Origin: an uncultured Odoribacter sp.
GTDB taxonomy: Bacteria > Bacteroidota > Bacteroidia > Bacteroidales > Marinifilaceae
DNA: 7,044 nucleotides
NCBI GenBank assembly: GCA_905204385.1
Contig: CAJKZL010000153.1
Coordinates: 1 to 7,044 of the forward strand
Direction of reading: 5' to 3'
The position numbers and the translations under genes were made by a program. Below the pieces are notes generated by a model. It made no database searches. It was given only the letters and a program-made list of their open reading frames with translations, and had not been told where the DNA came from. Positions 1 to 6,280 of this stretch are shown here, piece after piece (position 1 is the first letter of the stretch; every line of letters begins with the position of its first letter).

Positions 1-14
1 CAAAAAGCGATTAA

Positions 15-152
15 TTCAGTAATTACGAGAGGGCTGTGGCCATATTAGACGGCAAGGTGCTGAATATAAATCAGGTGGTATTGATTACAGATAAATTAAA
101 AGGGTAGTAATCTACCGGTAAGTGGTTATATGAGAAATATAAAAGAGATTAT
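15..152 (+). pseudogene. Decayed N-terminal part of the TlpA-type gene
   Basis: This stretch is in the same frame as the thioredoxin domain that follows. From 111 it reads STGKWLYEKYKRDYL and runs straight into the domain, which looks like the linker between the N-terminal domain and thioredoxin domain of a Bacteroidales TlpA-family protein. Before that stands a tandem TAG TAA (105-110), then 30 open codons at 15-104 beginning FSNYERAVAILDGKV, then another in-frame TAA at 12-14. The protein-like sequence on both sides of the double stop suggests that a longer, exported TlpA protein once lay here. The signal peptide would be upstream of the window. The homology of 15-104 is inferred from its general character, and it could be chance open frame. 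No frameshift rescues the reading, since the other two frames are closed within this stretch. Confidence 0.5.
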
Positions 153-632
153 TTGAAAAGTCCTTATACCGAGGCTTTGGACGAAGTTTATCGGAGGGCA
201 TCGCGCTTGGCTCCGGGAAGTGAGGCTCCTGACTTTACATTGACAGATGAGGCGGGAGATAAGGTGTCGCTTTCAGATTTCCGGGGGAAAGTGGTGTATA
301 TCGATTTTTGGGGAACGGGCTGTGGGCCTTGTATGTATGAGTTTAAGGTGGCAGCTCCCGCTTTGGAAGAACAGTTCAAAGATAAAGAGGTGGTGTTTAT
401 GAATATTTCCGACGACAAGAGTGAAAAAGTGTGGAAAGAAACAATTGCAAAGTTCGGTGTCCGCGGGATTAATCTGATCGATACCGGGGACCGGAAAGTC
501 GGTAAAATGTATATGGTTTCCGGCATTCCTCATTATGTGTTGATCGGGAAAGACGGGAAAATTATCGACGCCTCAGCTCCCCGCCCCAGCATGGGCGTGG
601 AAACGATGATTGAAAAAGCATTGGCCGACTGA
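153..632 (+). CDS. TlpA/ResA-like thioredoxin domain protein (probably truncated)
   Basis: 159 codons encode a thioredoxin-fold domain of the TlpA/ResA/AhpC-TSA type, a family of periplasmic thiol-disulfide reductases. Visible marks are APDFTLTDEAGDKVSLSDF (residues 25-43), the FWGTGCGPC active site with redox pair Cys57/Cys60, and GIPHYVLIGKDGKI with the expected cis-proline at Pro126. The only start available in frame after the double stop is TTG at 153, preceded by AAAAGAG at 141-147. The next in-frame ATG lies beyond the CxxC motif. A product from this TTG would have no signal peptide and so would stay in the cytoplasm, which is odd for the family. Bacteroidales TlpA proteins usually carry an additional N-terminal domain and an export signal, so I read this as the surviving C-terminal domain of a broken gene. 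It stops with TGA and faces the fucosidase gene convergently. The domain identity is secure; whether it is expressed is not. Confidence 0.8.
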   Translation: MKSPYTEALDEVYRRASRLAPGSEAPDFTLTDEAGDKVSLSDFRGKVVYIDFWGTGCGPCMYEFKVAAPALEEQFKDKEVVFMNISDDKSEKVWKETIAKFGVRGINLIDTGDRKVGKMYMVSGIPHYVLIGKDGKIIDASAPRPSMGVETMIEKALAD

Positions 633-643
633 AAACGAGGTCC

Positions 644-690
644 AAAAAAATCTCCGAAAAGTCGGCAATTCGAACCTTTTCGGAGATTTT
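644..690. terminator. Bidirectional intrinsic terminator between convergent genes
   Basis: A perfect 15-bp inverted repeat, AAAATCTCCGAAAAG (647-661) and CTTTTCGGAGATTTT (676-690), encloses a 14-nt loop. Read on the minus strand it is followed by a run of seven U residues (complement of 644-650), which suits the fucosidase transcript. Read on the plus strand the 3' arm itself ends in UUUU after a run of A, so it can also end the thioredoxin transcript, whose stop is 14 nt before the repeat. Confidence 0.8.
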
Positions 691-722
691 GGGTCTCTTA
701 AGAGACCCGGTTTAAGGCCGGG
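691..722. repeat. 18-bp perfect palindrome plus overlapping small hairpin
   Basis: GGGTCTCTTAAGAGACCC at 691-708 is its own reverse complement and abuts the terminator stem. A second short stem, CCCGG (706-710) with CCGGG (718-722), overlaps it and reaches into the last codons of the fucosidase gene. On the minus strand the palindrome lies between the fucosidase stop codon and the U-tailed hairpin, so it is probably an auxiliary termination or 3'-end stabilising structure. A protein-binding role cannot be excluded. Confidence 0.5.
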
Positions 723-2766
723 TGATGACGCCTATTTCAGCAATGCCGGAGGTAGTGGCGGTGCCATGAATTTTCTGTGGTGTAAGTTTAAGGTAACGAC
801 CTGTTTCCATAGGAAATTCTTTTTTCTGCCATACCGGGGAATTGACGATATTGGAGAACTCGCCTTTCGATACAGTGATCCATTTTTTGCCGTCCTTGCT
901 CAGGGAGAAGACATATTCCAGAATCGGTGCGTTGTCCGGTTGGTTTTGTGCGGGTAAATAGGTGAATCCTGTCAATGGGTAAGCCTGGCCCAGATCAATG
1001 ACTAATTCTTGATTGCGGGGCAATTTGTAAAAAGTAAGCGGGTTGTCGTCGATTGCTGTTACATCTCCTCCTGCTTCCGGCATAGACCAATCCGTTTTGG
1101 GAATGTCATATGTCGCAGTGCTTACAGGGCCGGTTCTTTTGTTGCTGCGGTCGTAAGAGACAGCTTTTATCGTAGCCTGCGATAAAGCAAAGGGTTCTTG
1201 GTAGAGCCGGGATAAGGTATCGGGAAGGTTCCCGTCCAGGGTATAATGAATTTCACAGTTTTCATCGGTGGTGCTTATTGTGACCCTACCGTTTTTATCC
1301 CTGCCGATATGGGGAGCCGTCAGAAGTTTCGGGGCATGATAGAAAGCCACCGTAGAGATCAAAGGGCAGGCTTTAGCATTTCGGATGTTTAATTTTAATT
1401 CCTTGGTGGTGAAATCCGGTGTTCGTAAAATTCGTTTATAGCCGATAGTGGTTGCTTCGGTAACGATTTTCCATTCTCCGTCGATTAATGCTTCTACATC
1501 GAATCGGCAGACTCTCTGTCCGAATGTGATGGGTTCCTGCAATAGGATACGGTTGAGGGTGACAGGTTCCGGAAAGGTGAAAGTGAGAGTTCCCTGGCGA
1601 CAACTATCCGGCGTCCCCCAAAAGGTTTGAGGGTCATTGTCCAGGACTTTGCCGGCATTGAAGTTGCTGCCCCTTTCACTGTTTGCTCTGGCTGTTGCTC
1701 CTTGGGCTAAATTTGTTCTGAAATCCGCATCCAATGCTGATTTGAAAGCGACCAGGCGTTCGATATCCTCATCCGCTATCCGTCCCCGTTTGTCGGCCGG
1801 TACATTGAGTAGAAGACTGGCATTGCGTCCGACGGAATGATAATAGATGTCCAATAAGTGGGGTAAGGATTTTACCTGGCTGTCCTGATTGGAGTGATAG
1901 TACCAACCAGGCCGGATGGAAACATCCACTTCGGCAGGTAGCCTATGGGTGCCGTCCTCGTGGCCTTCGGTCAATTGATTGGAATTGGGGCATCCCGGCC
2001 AAAATTCATTTCTTCTGAGCAGCGACCAGTTGGTTTTTCCCGCATATCCTCTTTCATTGCCGACCCATCGGACATCCGGACCCGCATCGCTGAAAATGAC
2101 GGCATAGGGTTGTAGCTCATGCGACAGGTTAAAAGTGGTGGGCCAGTCATAGTACTTTTGCCGGTCGACAGAGCGGGTTTCATTGGCCCCGCCGTAATAT
2201 CCGCTTCCACCGTTAGCACCGTCGAACCACACTTCAAAAATGTCGCCATACTGGGTGAGGAGTTCTTTCAACTGTTGACGGAATATCCCGATGTATTCGG
2301 GTTTACCGTAGTGGGTATTATTGCGGTCCCAGGGAGAAAGATAAACCCCGAATTTCAGTCCGGCTTCCCGGCAAGCATCCGAGAGTTCCCGGATTACATC
2401 TCCTTTTCCGTTTTTCCAGGGGGAATTTTTCACCGAATGTTCGGTGGTCGAGGTGGGCCAAAGGCAAAAACCATCGTGATGCTTGGCAGTAATGATCACT
2501 CCCTTCATGCCGGCTTGCTTAAATACCTTTACCCATTGTCGGCAGTCCAGATCGGTGGGATTGAACAGAGCCGGATCTTCATCGCCCATACCCCATTCCC
2601 GTCCGGTGAAAGTATTTATATTGAAATGTACAAAGGCATAAGTTTCCAGACTGTGCCAGTTGAGTTGTCCCTGAGAAGGCACCGGACCATGAGGTGCCGG
2701 GATTTTACCTGTGTTACACGAAAAACAAATAATAGCTAAAATGAATAAAATGGCTGTTTTTTTCAT
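712..2766 (-). CDS. GH29 alpha-L-fucosidase lipoprotein with F5/8C and chitobiase-C modules
   Basis: This 684-residue exo-glycosidase should release terminal alpha-L-fucose from glycans. A lipoprotein signal (hydrophobic residues 5-16, Cys17 followed by Asn) predicts an outer-membrane or periplasmic lipid-anchored enzyme; the lipobox CFSC is slightly atypical. Modules: GH29 barrel about 35-345; F5/8 type C (discoidin-like) about 350-478; chitobiase/hexosaminidase C-terminal-like domain about 484-553 (IHYTLDGNLPD); second F5/8 type C about 555-681. GH29 marks are AFVHFNINTF, TAKHHDGFCLWPT (94-106), the catalytic nucleophile Asp182 in EVWFDGAN, RPGWYYH (285-291) and ASLLLNVPADKRG (316-328). RWVGNERGYA resembles the acid/base region of the GH29-B (alpha-1,3/1,4) subfamily, so Glu238 is the candidate acid/base; this assignment is by analogy. 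The gene is intact and monocistronic, with its terminator just downstream. The F5/8C modules may bind galactose-containing glycans, but that is inference. Confidence 0.93.
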   Translation of the reverse strand: MKKTAILFILAIICFSCNTGKIPAPHGPVPSQGQLNWHSLETYAFVHFNINTFTGREWGMGDEDPALFNPTDLDCRQWVKVFKQAGMKGVIITAKHHDGFCLWPTSTTEHSVKNSPWKNGKGDVIRELSDACREAGLKFGVYLSPWDRNNTHYGKPEYIGIFRQQLKELLTQYGDIFEVWFDGANGGSGYYGGANETRSVDRQKYYDWPTTFNLSHELQPYAVIFSDAGPDVRWVGNERGYAGKTNWSLLRRNEFWPGCPNSNQLTEGHEDGTHRLPAEVDVSIRPGWYYHSNQDSQVKSLPHLLDIYYHSVGRNASLLLNVPADKRGRIADEDIERLVAFKSALDADFRTNLAQGATARANSERGSNFNAGKVLDNDPQTFWGTPDSCRQGTLTFTFPEPVTLNRILLQEPITFGQRVCRFDVEALIDGEWKIVTEATTIGYKRILRTPDFTTKELKLNIRNAKACPLISTVAFYHAPKLLTAPHIGRDKNGRVTISTTDENCEIHYTLDGNLPDTLSRLYQEPFALSQATIKAVSYDRSNKRTGPVSTATYDIPKTDWSMPEAGGDVTAIDDNPLTFYKLPRNQELVIDLGQAYPLTGFTYLPAQNQPDNAPILEYVFSLSKDGKKWITVSKGEFSNIVNSPVWQKKEFPMETGRYLKLTPQKIHGTATTSGIAEIGVITRP

Positions 2767-3069
2767 CGCATTCAGTGGTTAGAGTTTCTAAAATGTCCTT
2801 TCATCTCCCCCTCTTTTTTATCTTTCATCTATAATCTTTAAACTTTCATCTTTAAACCTTACCCCACCCACCACTACCCTAAGAGCAAAGCGGATAAACG
2901 ACCTCATCCGGGTCGGACTGGTCATACTCTGGCAAGCCTTGGTAATTTCCCGGATAAAGCAACCTGCACTATTGGAAAATCACAAAAAAGTTCGGATATT
3001 TACCTCAAACGTAAACACTTGTAACCGGAAGAAAATTTCGCACCATTGACATAAACCAAAATCAACACT
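2767..3069. other. Divergent intergenic region, fucosidase / sugar kinase
   Basis: These 303 bases must hold the promoters of both divergent genes. Besides the heptamer array (2816-2857), a weak plus-strand candidate is TTG at 2972-2974 with TATTTACC at 2997-3004 (spacer 22), which matches only the first part of the Bacteroidetes -7 box. I find no TAnnTTTG match on the minus strand for the fucosidase. CGGATAAA occurs twice (within 2889-2897 and 2951-2958), meaning unknown. No gene is evident here. Confidence 0.5.
2816..2857 (-). repeat. Left heptanucleotide repeat array (six units)
   Basis: Read on the minus strand from 2857, the sequence is six uninterrupted 7-mers: A, B, A, C, B and a variant, where A is GTTTAAA, B is GATGAAA, C is GATTATA and the variant is GATAAAA. 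All begin with G and are A/T-rich. The array lies about 50 bases upstream of the fucosidase start, so it is probably in the fucosidase 5' region. An isolated further B unit occurs at 2799-2805. The same unit vocabulary appears after the kinase gene in opposite orientation. Confidence 0.8.
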
Positions 3070-3942
3070 ATGAACGAACTCATTATAGGCATAGGCGAAA
3101 TCCTTTGGGACAAATTGCCCGACGGTAAAAGGCTGGGCGGCGCCCCGGCAAACTTTGCCTGGCACATCGCACAGGCCGGATTAGACAGCTACGTAGTCAG
3201 CGCCATCGGAAACGATGAGGAAGGCGACGAAATCCTCCAAGCGCTGAAACACAAAGATCTGCATCATCTCCTCACCCGGACTCTCTACCCCACCGGAAGC
3301 GTAGATGTCGAACTGGATCCACAGGGCGTACCCCGTTATCAAACTCATGAACAGGTGGCCTGGGACTACATCCCCTTCACCTCCCAACTCGAAGCCCTGG
3401 CCGCCCGCACCCGCGCCGTCTGCTTCGGCTCGCTGGCGCAACGCAATGCCGTCACCCGCGCCACCATCGACCGCTTCCTCAATGCCATGCCCGAGGGGGA
3501 AGACCGGTACAAAATATTCGACATGAACCTCCGGCAACACTATTACACCCCCGCACTGTTGCAAAACTTACTTCGCAAATGCAACATCCTGAAATTAAAC
3601 GACGAAGAGCTGCTCACCGTCAAATCCCTGTTCGGCTACGCCCAAACAGACTTCGGGGACATTTGCCGCCAACTGCTCGCCGACTATAACCTGAAAATCC
3701 TCATCCTCACCTGCGGCACCGACGGCAGTACCATCTTCACCCCCGAATCCACATCGTTCTACCCCACTCCCCGCGTGGAAGTACGCGACACCGTAGGTGC
3801 CGGAGACTCATTCACCGCCGCTTTCACCGCCACCCTGCTCAAAGGCTTACCCCTCACCGAAGCCCACCGCCGCGCCGTGGAAATTTCCGCTTACGTCTGC
3901 ACCTGCGACGGTGCTATGCCGGTTTGGCCGGGGAAAGTTTAA
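3070..3942 (+). CDS. PfkB-family carbohydrate kinase, probable fructokinase
   Basis: This 290-residue cytoplasmic sugar kinase transfers phosphate from ATP to a sugar, most likely fructose, giving fructose 6-phosphate. It spans a full PfkB fold: an N-terminal strand with GIGEILWDKLPDG, the substrate-side signature GGAPANFAWH (23-32), AIGNDEEGDE (45-54), DMNLR (151-155), KLNDEE (175-180), and the C-terminal signature DTVGAGDSF (240-248) with anion-hole glycines and catalytic base Asp246. Length is normal for the bacterial fructokinase/ribokinase group, and GEILWD plus DMNLR fit the fructokinase-like branch, but the substrate cannot be proved from sequence. The ATG at 3070 gives a natural N-terminus with no Shine-Dalgarno, as is usual in Bacteroidetes. 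The gene is markedly GC-rich (42 G+C of 60 at 3361-3420) against 22 of 60 at 4861-4920 in the S41 gene. It stands alone between inversely oriented heptamer arrays, and its stop codon lies inside the first unit of the right array. Confidence 0.9.
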   Translation: MNELIIGIGEILWDKLPDGKRLGGAPANFAWHIAQAGLDSYVVSAIGNDEEGDEILQALKHKDLHHLLTRTLYPTGSVDVELDPQGVPRYQTHEQVAWDYIPFTSQLEALAARTRAVCFGSLAQRNAVTRATIDRFLNAMPEGEDRYKIFDMNLRQHYYTPALLQNLLRKCNILKLNDEELLTVKSLFGYAQTDFGDICRQLLADYNLKILILTCGTDGSTIFTPESTSFYPTPRVEVRDTVGAGDSFTAAFTATLLKGLPLTEAHRRAVEISAYVCTCDGAMPVWPGKV

Positions 3943-3992
3943 GGTTTAAAGTTTAAAGTTTAAAGATGAAAGATTATAGATGAGGGATTAGG
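3937..3992 (+). repeat. Right heptanucleotide repeat array (eight units)
   Basis: Eight uninterrupted 7-mers: GTTTAAG, three copies of A (GTTTAAA), B (GATGAAA), C (GATTATA), then GATGAGG and GATTAGG. The first unit contains the last sense codon and stop codon of the kinase gene (GTT TAA). AAAGATTATAGATGA (3969-3983) is the exact reverse complement of 2825-2839 in the left array, and AAGGTTTAAA (3941-3950) of 2851-2860. The two arrays therefore form an imperfect inverted repeat around the kinase gene. Confidence 0.85.
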
Positions 3993-4285
3993 CGTATGTT
4001 TTCAGTTAATAAGGAAAGGAAGTTGTTTTTTTAACCGGGAAGTGAAGGAAAGTTCAGGCATTGCTGTAACTTCGAAACTTTCCCGACCAACGCTTCTACA
4101 ACGTGCCTTGCTTGAAGTTCAGGCACTGTTTATAATTTTGAATCTCCGTCGCATAATACACAAGCTACGGAGATAAAGACAACATCTCTCCGATTAATGA
4201 CAAGGGTAGCAACGGATCTGCGGGTAACATACAAGCTTCAAATTCTTCGTAATCTCATCATAATTTCACATGCCGTACCCCTTCT
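3943..4285. other. Non-coding gap between kinase and S41 gene
   Basis: No reading frame on either strand looks protein-like. The gap holds most of the right heptamer array, then three successive inverted repeats between 4047 and 4174, and a twice-occurring AGTTCAGGCA (4051-4060, 4116-4125). No stem is followed by a clear U run, so no intrinsic terminator can be assigned to either convergent gene. From 4175 to 4285 I see nothing recognisable. Confidence 0.5.
4047..4174. repeat. Three consecutive inverted repeats
   Basis: GGAAAGTT (4047-4054) pairs with AACTTTCC (4076-4083); GTGCCT (4103-4108) pairs with AGGCAC (4121-4126); ATCTCCGT (4142-4149) pairs with ACGGAGAT (4167-4174). Loops are 21, 12 and 17 nt and the repeats do not overlap. 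They could be 3'-end structures of the S41 transcript, a structured RNA, or chance; the two 8-bp stems are the least likely to be chance. Confidence 0.4.
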
Positions 4286-5275
4286 TCACCGCAATTTACC
4301 TTTGAGGTATGCTATAGCACGACCGGTGGCAGCATCTGTTTTCCTTTTAAAATAGGAATCATAACTCTCCCCTACTTCAATATCAGGCAAAAATCCTATA
4401 CCGACAAATTCCGTACCGTCGGGGGCTGTATCGTGTTTTGAACAGATGTTTGCGTAGGAACATCCCGGAAGCAATTCCACTCGTACTCCGTTGCCTGTAC
4501 TGCCACCCGTTTTACTCCCAATCATCGGACCGCGTTTCATCCCCTTGAATACTCCGCAGAAATCTTCAGCTGCCGAAAAGGTTCCGGCATTGATCAGCAC
4601 GGCAATAGGTTTCTCGTAAATGGTTTTGTCCTGTATGGGATCCATATAATCGTTATCCTGTTCGTACCAGGGCTGTTTCATTCCCCAGGATGCCCAGGCC
4701 GGAATATACTGCGGACTGCGCCACGAATCGGTTTTGATTTTTTCCTTAGTGAAATGTCTGAGAATATAATCGGCATAACCCGAATTTCCCCCACCGTTGT
4801 TCCGGATGTCGATGATGAGCGCATCCGTTGTTAGGATATGGGGATATAATGAATCGAATTCAACCGTAACATTCGAATTATTAAAACTTTTGATCGTGAG
4901 GACACCGATGTTTTTAGGCAGGACTTTCCATTCAATGGCCTTCTCTCTCTTTTGCAAGTCCCAGTCATCGGTTCCGGATAGGTAAGTGATGGAAAAGTCT
5001 TTCTTTCCGTCTCCGAATCCCATGACGATGGATTCACCCTGTGGGTTCTTGGTCAGGGCAAAGTCTCCGTAGGTCTTGTACTCCGTCCATTGAGGGGTTG
5101 AGGAAGATACATAAGGGGCGATTTCCTGTTGAGCATATTTAAAGACATTTTTCCCATCGATGGAGGTGATTTCTACCCCCCGTTTTACTCCTTTCTTTAT
5201 CATCTCGGAGCTGTACACCTTATCCACATAGACGTGTCCGTCAATGAGTATTGTGGTAAAAGGTGCAGGGATCAT
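4286..5275 (-). CDS. C-terminal fragment of the S41 peptidase (PDZ-like and catalytic domain)
   Basis: This 329-residue open segment begins at the first Met after the nonsense codon, eight codons downstream of it. It has the PDZ-like KKGVKRGVEITSIDGKNV (27-44), SSSTPQWTEYKTYG, the conserved DIRNNGGGNSGYADY (156-170), the nucleophile Ser234 in NAGTFSAAEDF, IGSKTGGSTGNGV (252-264) where Lys255 is a possible catalytic partner, and GIGFLPDIEV near the end. No residue of the catalytic core appears lost. Without the signal peptide a product made from this Met would remain in the cytoplasm, and no ribosome-binding sequence is obvious, so expression as a separate gene is unlikely. Confidence 0.7.
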   Translation of the reverse strand: MIPAPFTTILIDGHVYVDKVYSSEMIKKGVKRGVEITSIDGKNVFKYAQQEIAPYVSSSTPQWTEYKTYGDFALTKNPQGESIVMGFGDGKKDFSITYLSGTDDWDLQKREKAIEWKVLPKNIGVLTIKSFNNSNVTVEFDSLYPHILTTDALIIDIRNNGGGNSGYADYILRHFTKEKIKTDSWRSPQYIPAWASWGMKQPWYEQDNDYMDPIQDKTIYEKPIAVLINAGTFSAAEDFCGVFKGMKRGPMIGSKTGGSTGNGVRVELLPGCSYANICSKHDTAPDGTEFVGIGFLPDIEVGESYDSYFKRKTDAATGRAIAYLKGKLR

Positions 5276-5296
5276 CCTGGTGCATTGGCTGTATAC

Positions 5297-5989
5297 TTAG
5301 GTATGTCCGTCGTGTACCGAAGCAGCCATTTTCTGTAACAGCCGTGTATATTCCCAATCGTTTTGGGCAGCCATAACCTGCGGAATCATGGCCACATACA
5401 AGCTGTCCCAGTCTAGTTTCACCCTGTCCATAAAGACAAAATTCCTTTGTATTCCCGCCCAAAGCCGGCTTAGTCCCAGCATCCGTTTTTCACAATCTCC
5501 GGCATGAGGGAAACGCTCGCGGGGGACGTAGTCGAGATAGTTCAATGTCGTCCAGTTTATCGGTATACAGATCTCGTCCGTTGTAACTGCTTTTAAGAAA
5601 AACAAGGTGTGTTGTTCATCGTACTGATAACCGTAGTAAGTTCTGCTGACTTCTTCCAATGTTTGCGCACCCTCATCACTAAACCGTACAAATAAAGAAT
5701 CCTGATATGACTCAAAAACGGCCCTCACAGCAGCGACTTCCTCGGGTTTTACGTGATGCAGCGTAATCCTCCGCCCACTTGTCCAGCCTCTGCCCTTTCC
5801 GCGTCCCCAGGTATATCCGTATCCCCACCCGGTGTATTTTACACTATCCGATAGTGCCTCCTGGCGGGAGGCTAAATGACAGAATATGGAATCCAAACGG
5901 TCTGTATTGACTTTTTCCTGGGCGAATACCGGTTCCAACAAACCGGTAAAATAGAATACGAATAAACACCATGAAACAATCTTCGTCAT
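5297..5989 (-). CDS. N-terminal fragment of the S41 peptidase (signal peptide to DGHT)
   Basis: If translated, this first open segment gives 230 residues. A signal peptide ends at PVFA/QE (cleavage after Ala23, no lipobox at the cleavage site). Residues 51-70 are strikingly rich in Gly, Trp, Tyr and Arg (KYTGWGYGYTWGRGKGRGW), and about 72-160 match no family I recognise. From about 166 the sequence becomes the helical S41 N-terminal domain (RLWAGIQRNFVFMDRVKLDW and WEYTRLLQKMAASVHDGHT). It has no PDZ or catalytic domain, so it cannot be an active peptidase. The start at 5989 is the natural one because it begins the signal peptide. Confidence 0.7.
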   Translation of the reverse strand: MTKIVSWCLFVFYFTGLLEPVFAQEKVNTDRLDSIFCHLASRQEALSDSVKYTGWGYGYTWGRGKGRGWTSGRRITLHHVKPEEVAAVRAVFESYQDSLFVRFSDEGAQTLEEVSRTYYGYQYDEQHTLFFLKAVTTDEICIPINWTTLNYLDYVPRERFPHAGDCEKRMLGLSRLWAGIQRNFVFMDRVKLDWDSLYVAMIPQVMAAQNDWEYTRLLQKMAASVHDGHT

Positions 5990-6125
5990 ATCGATTTTTT
6001 AATAATCATTAAACTCAGGCAGATCATATAACAACAACCTATTCCTTCTTGTGTCCCCCGCAACCGCATCGTTTGAAGATATTAGCCGACAAATCCGTAA
6101 GTCCTCCCGCCATAACACAATTTCG

Positions 6126-6157
6126 CAAAATAAGACAAAATATTTGATTTTTCACAA
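6126..6157 (-). promoter_or_regulatory. Candidate Bacteroidetes-type promoter for the S41 gene
   Basis: On the minus strand TTG (complement of 6155-6157) is followed after 21 bases by TTATTTTG (complement of 6126-6133), one mismatch from TAnnTTTG. A weaker alternative -7 box, ATATTTTG, lies at 6136-6143. Transcription would start near 6119, leaving a leader of about 130 nt before the ATG at 5989. Confidence 0.4.
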
Positions 6158-6243
6158 CTTACCCCTAAAAAAGCTACAACCATGCGACAGCCTCATCCGG
6201 AAAATGGTTGTATCGCTAATCGTTAAATTAGGAAAAAATTTAT

Positions 6244-6251
6244 TTCCTTTG
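6244..6251 (+). promoter_or_regulatory. Candidate -7 box upstream of the GH31 gene
   Basis: TTCCTTTG is one mismatch from TAnnTTTG. The expected TTG at about -33 is missing; only GTTAAA is present near 6222-6227. If it is used, the transcript would begin near 6258 and run through the remnant at 6281-6386 into the GH31 start at 6388. Confidence 0.3.
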
Positions 6252-6280
6252 CAAAACAAGTTATCGGTACGGCAAACGGA

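Larger units (their letters stand above)
4286..5989 (-). pseudogene. S41 family peptidase gene interrupted by an in-frame TAA
   Basis: Both halves lie in the same minus-strand frame, separated only by TAA (complement of 5297-5299). Read through, the 567 codons form one exported S41 (C-terminal processing/tricorn-type) serine peptidase: signal peptide 1-23, an extra N-terminal region about 24-160, the helical S41 N-terminal domain about 166-240 with the DGHT motif (227-230), a PDZ-like segment about 255-285, and the catalytic S41 domain about 355-545 with the nucleophile serine in GTFSAAEDF (about residue 472). In homologs DGHT is usually followed by one residue and then VY; here it reads DGHT-stop-VYSQ, so the stop replaces one residue. 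This is a nonsense mutation, not an indel or two adjacent genes. The family cleaves proteins outside the cytoplasm. The gene diverges from the GH31 gene across 5990-6387. Confidence 0.85.

Noticed and set aside
610..957. Plus-strand frame overlapping the thioredoxin end and the fucosidase end
   Set aside because: It runs through the terminator hairpin and antisense to the fucosidase F5/8C domain, with no protein family character.
2119..2739. Long plus-strand reading frame (206 codons) opposite the fucosidase
   Set aside because: It lies entirely antisense to the well-supported GH29 gene and its translation shows no family motif.
2882..3049. Open plus-strand frame of about 55 codons before the kinase (RVGLVILWQALVISRIK and on)
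   Set aside because: No start codon and no recognisable family. It overlaps the region where the kinase promoter must lie, and such length can occur by chance.
712..3942. Polysaccharide utilisation locus with fucosidase and kinase as partners
   Set aside because: No SusC/SusD pair, regulator or transporter is in the window. The two genes are divergent, and fructokinase is not an enzyme of the usual L-fucose pathway.
2816..3992. Kinase plus flanking arrays as a transposon or integron-like cassette
   Set aside because: No transposase, no target-site duplication and no terminal repeat of insertion-sequence type. The flanks are simple heptamer arrays.
3937..3992. Heptamer array as a CRISPR
   Set aside because: Units are 7 bases and directly adjacent, with no spacers and no cas genes.
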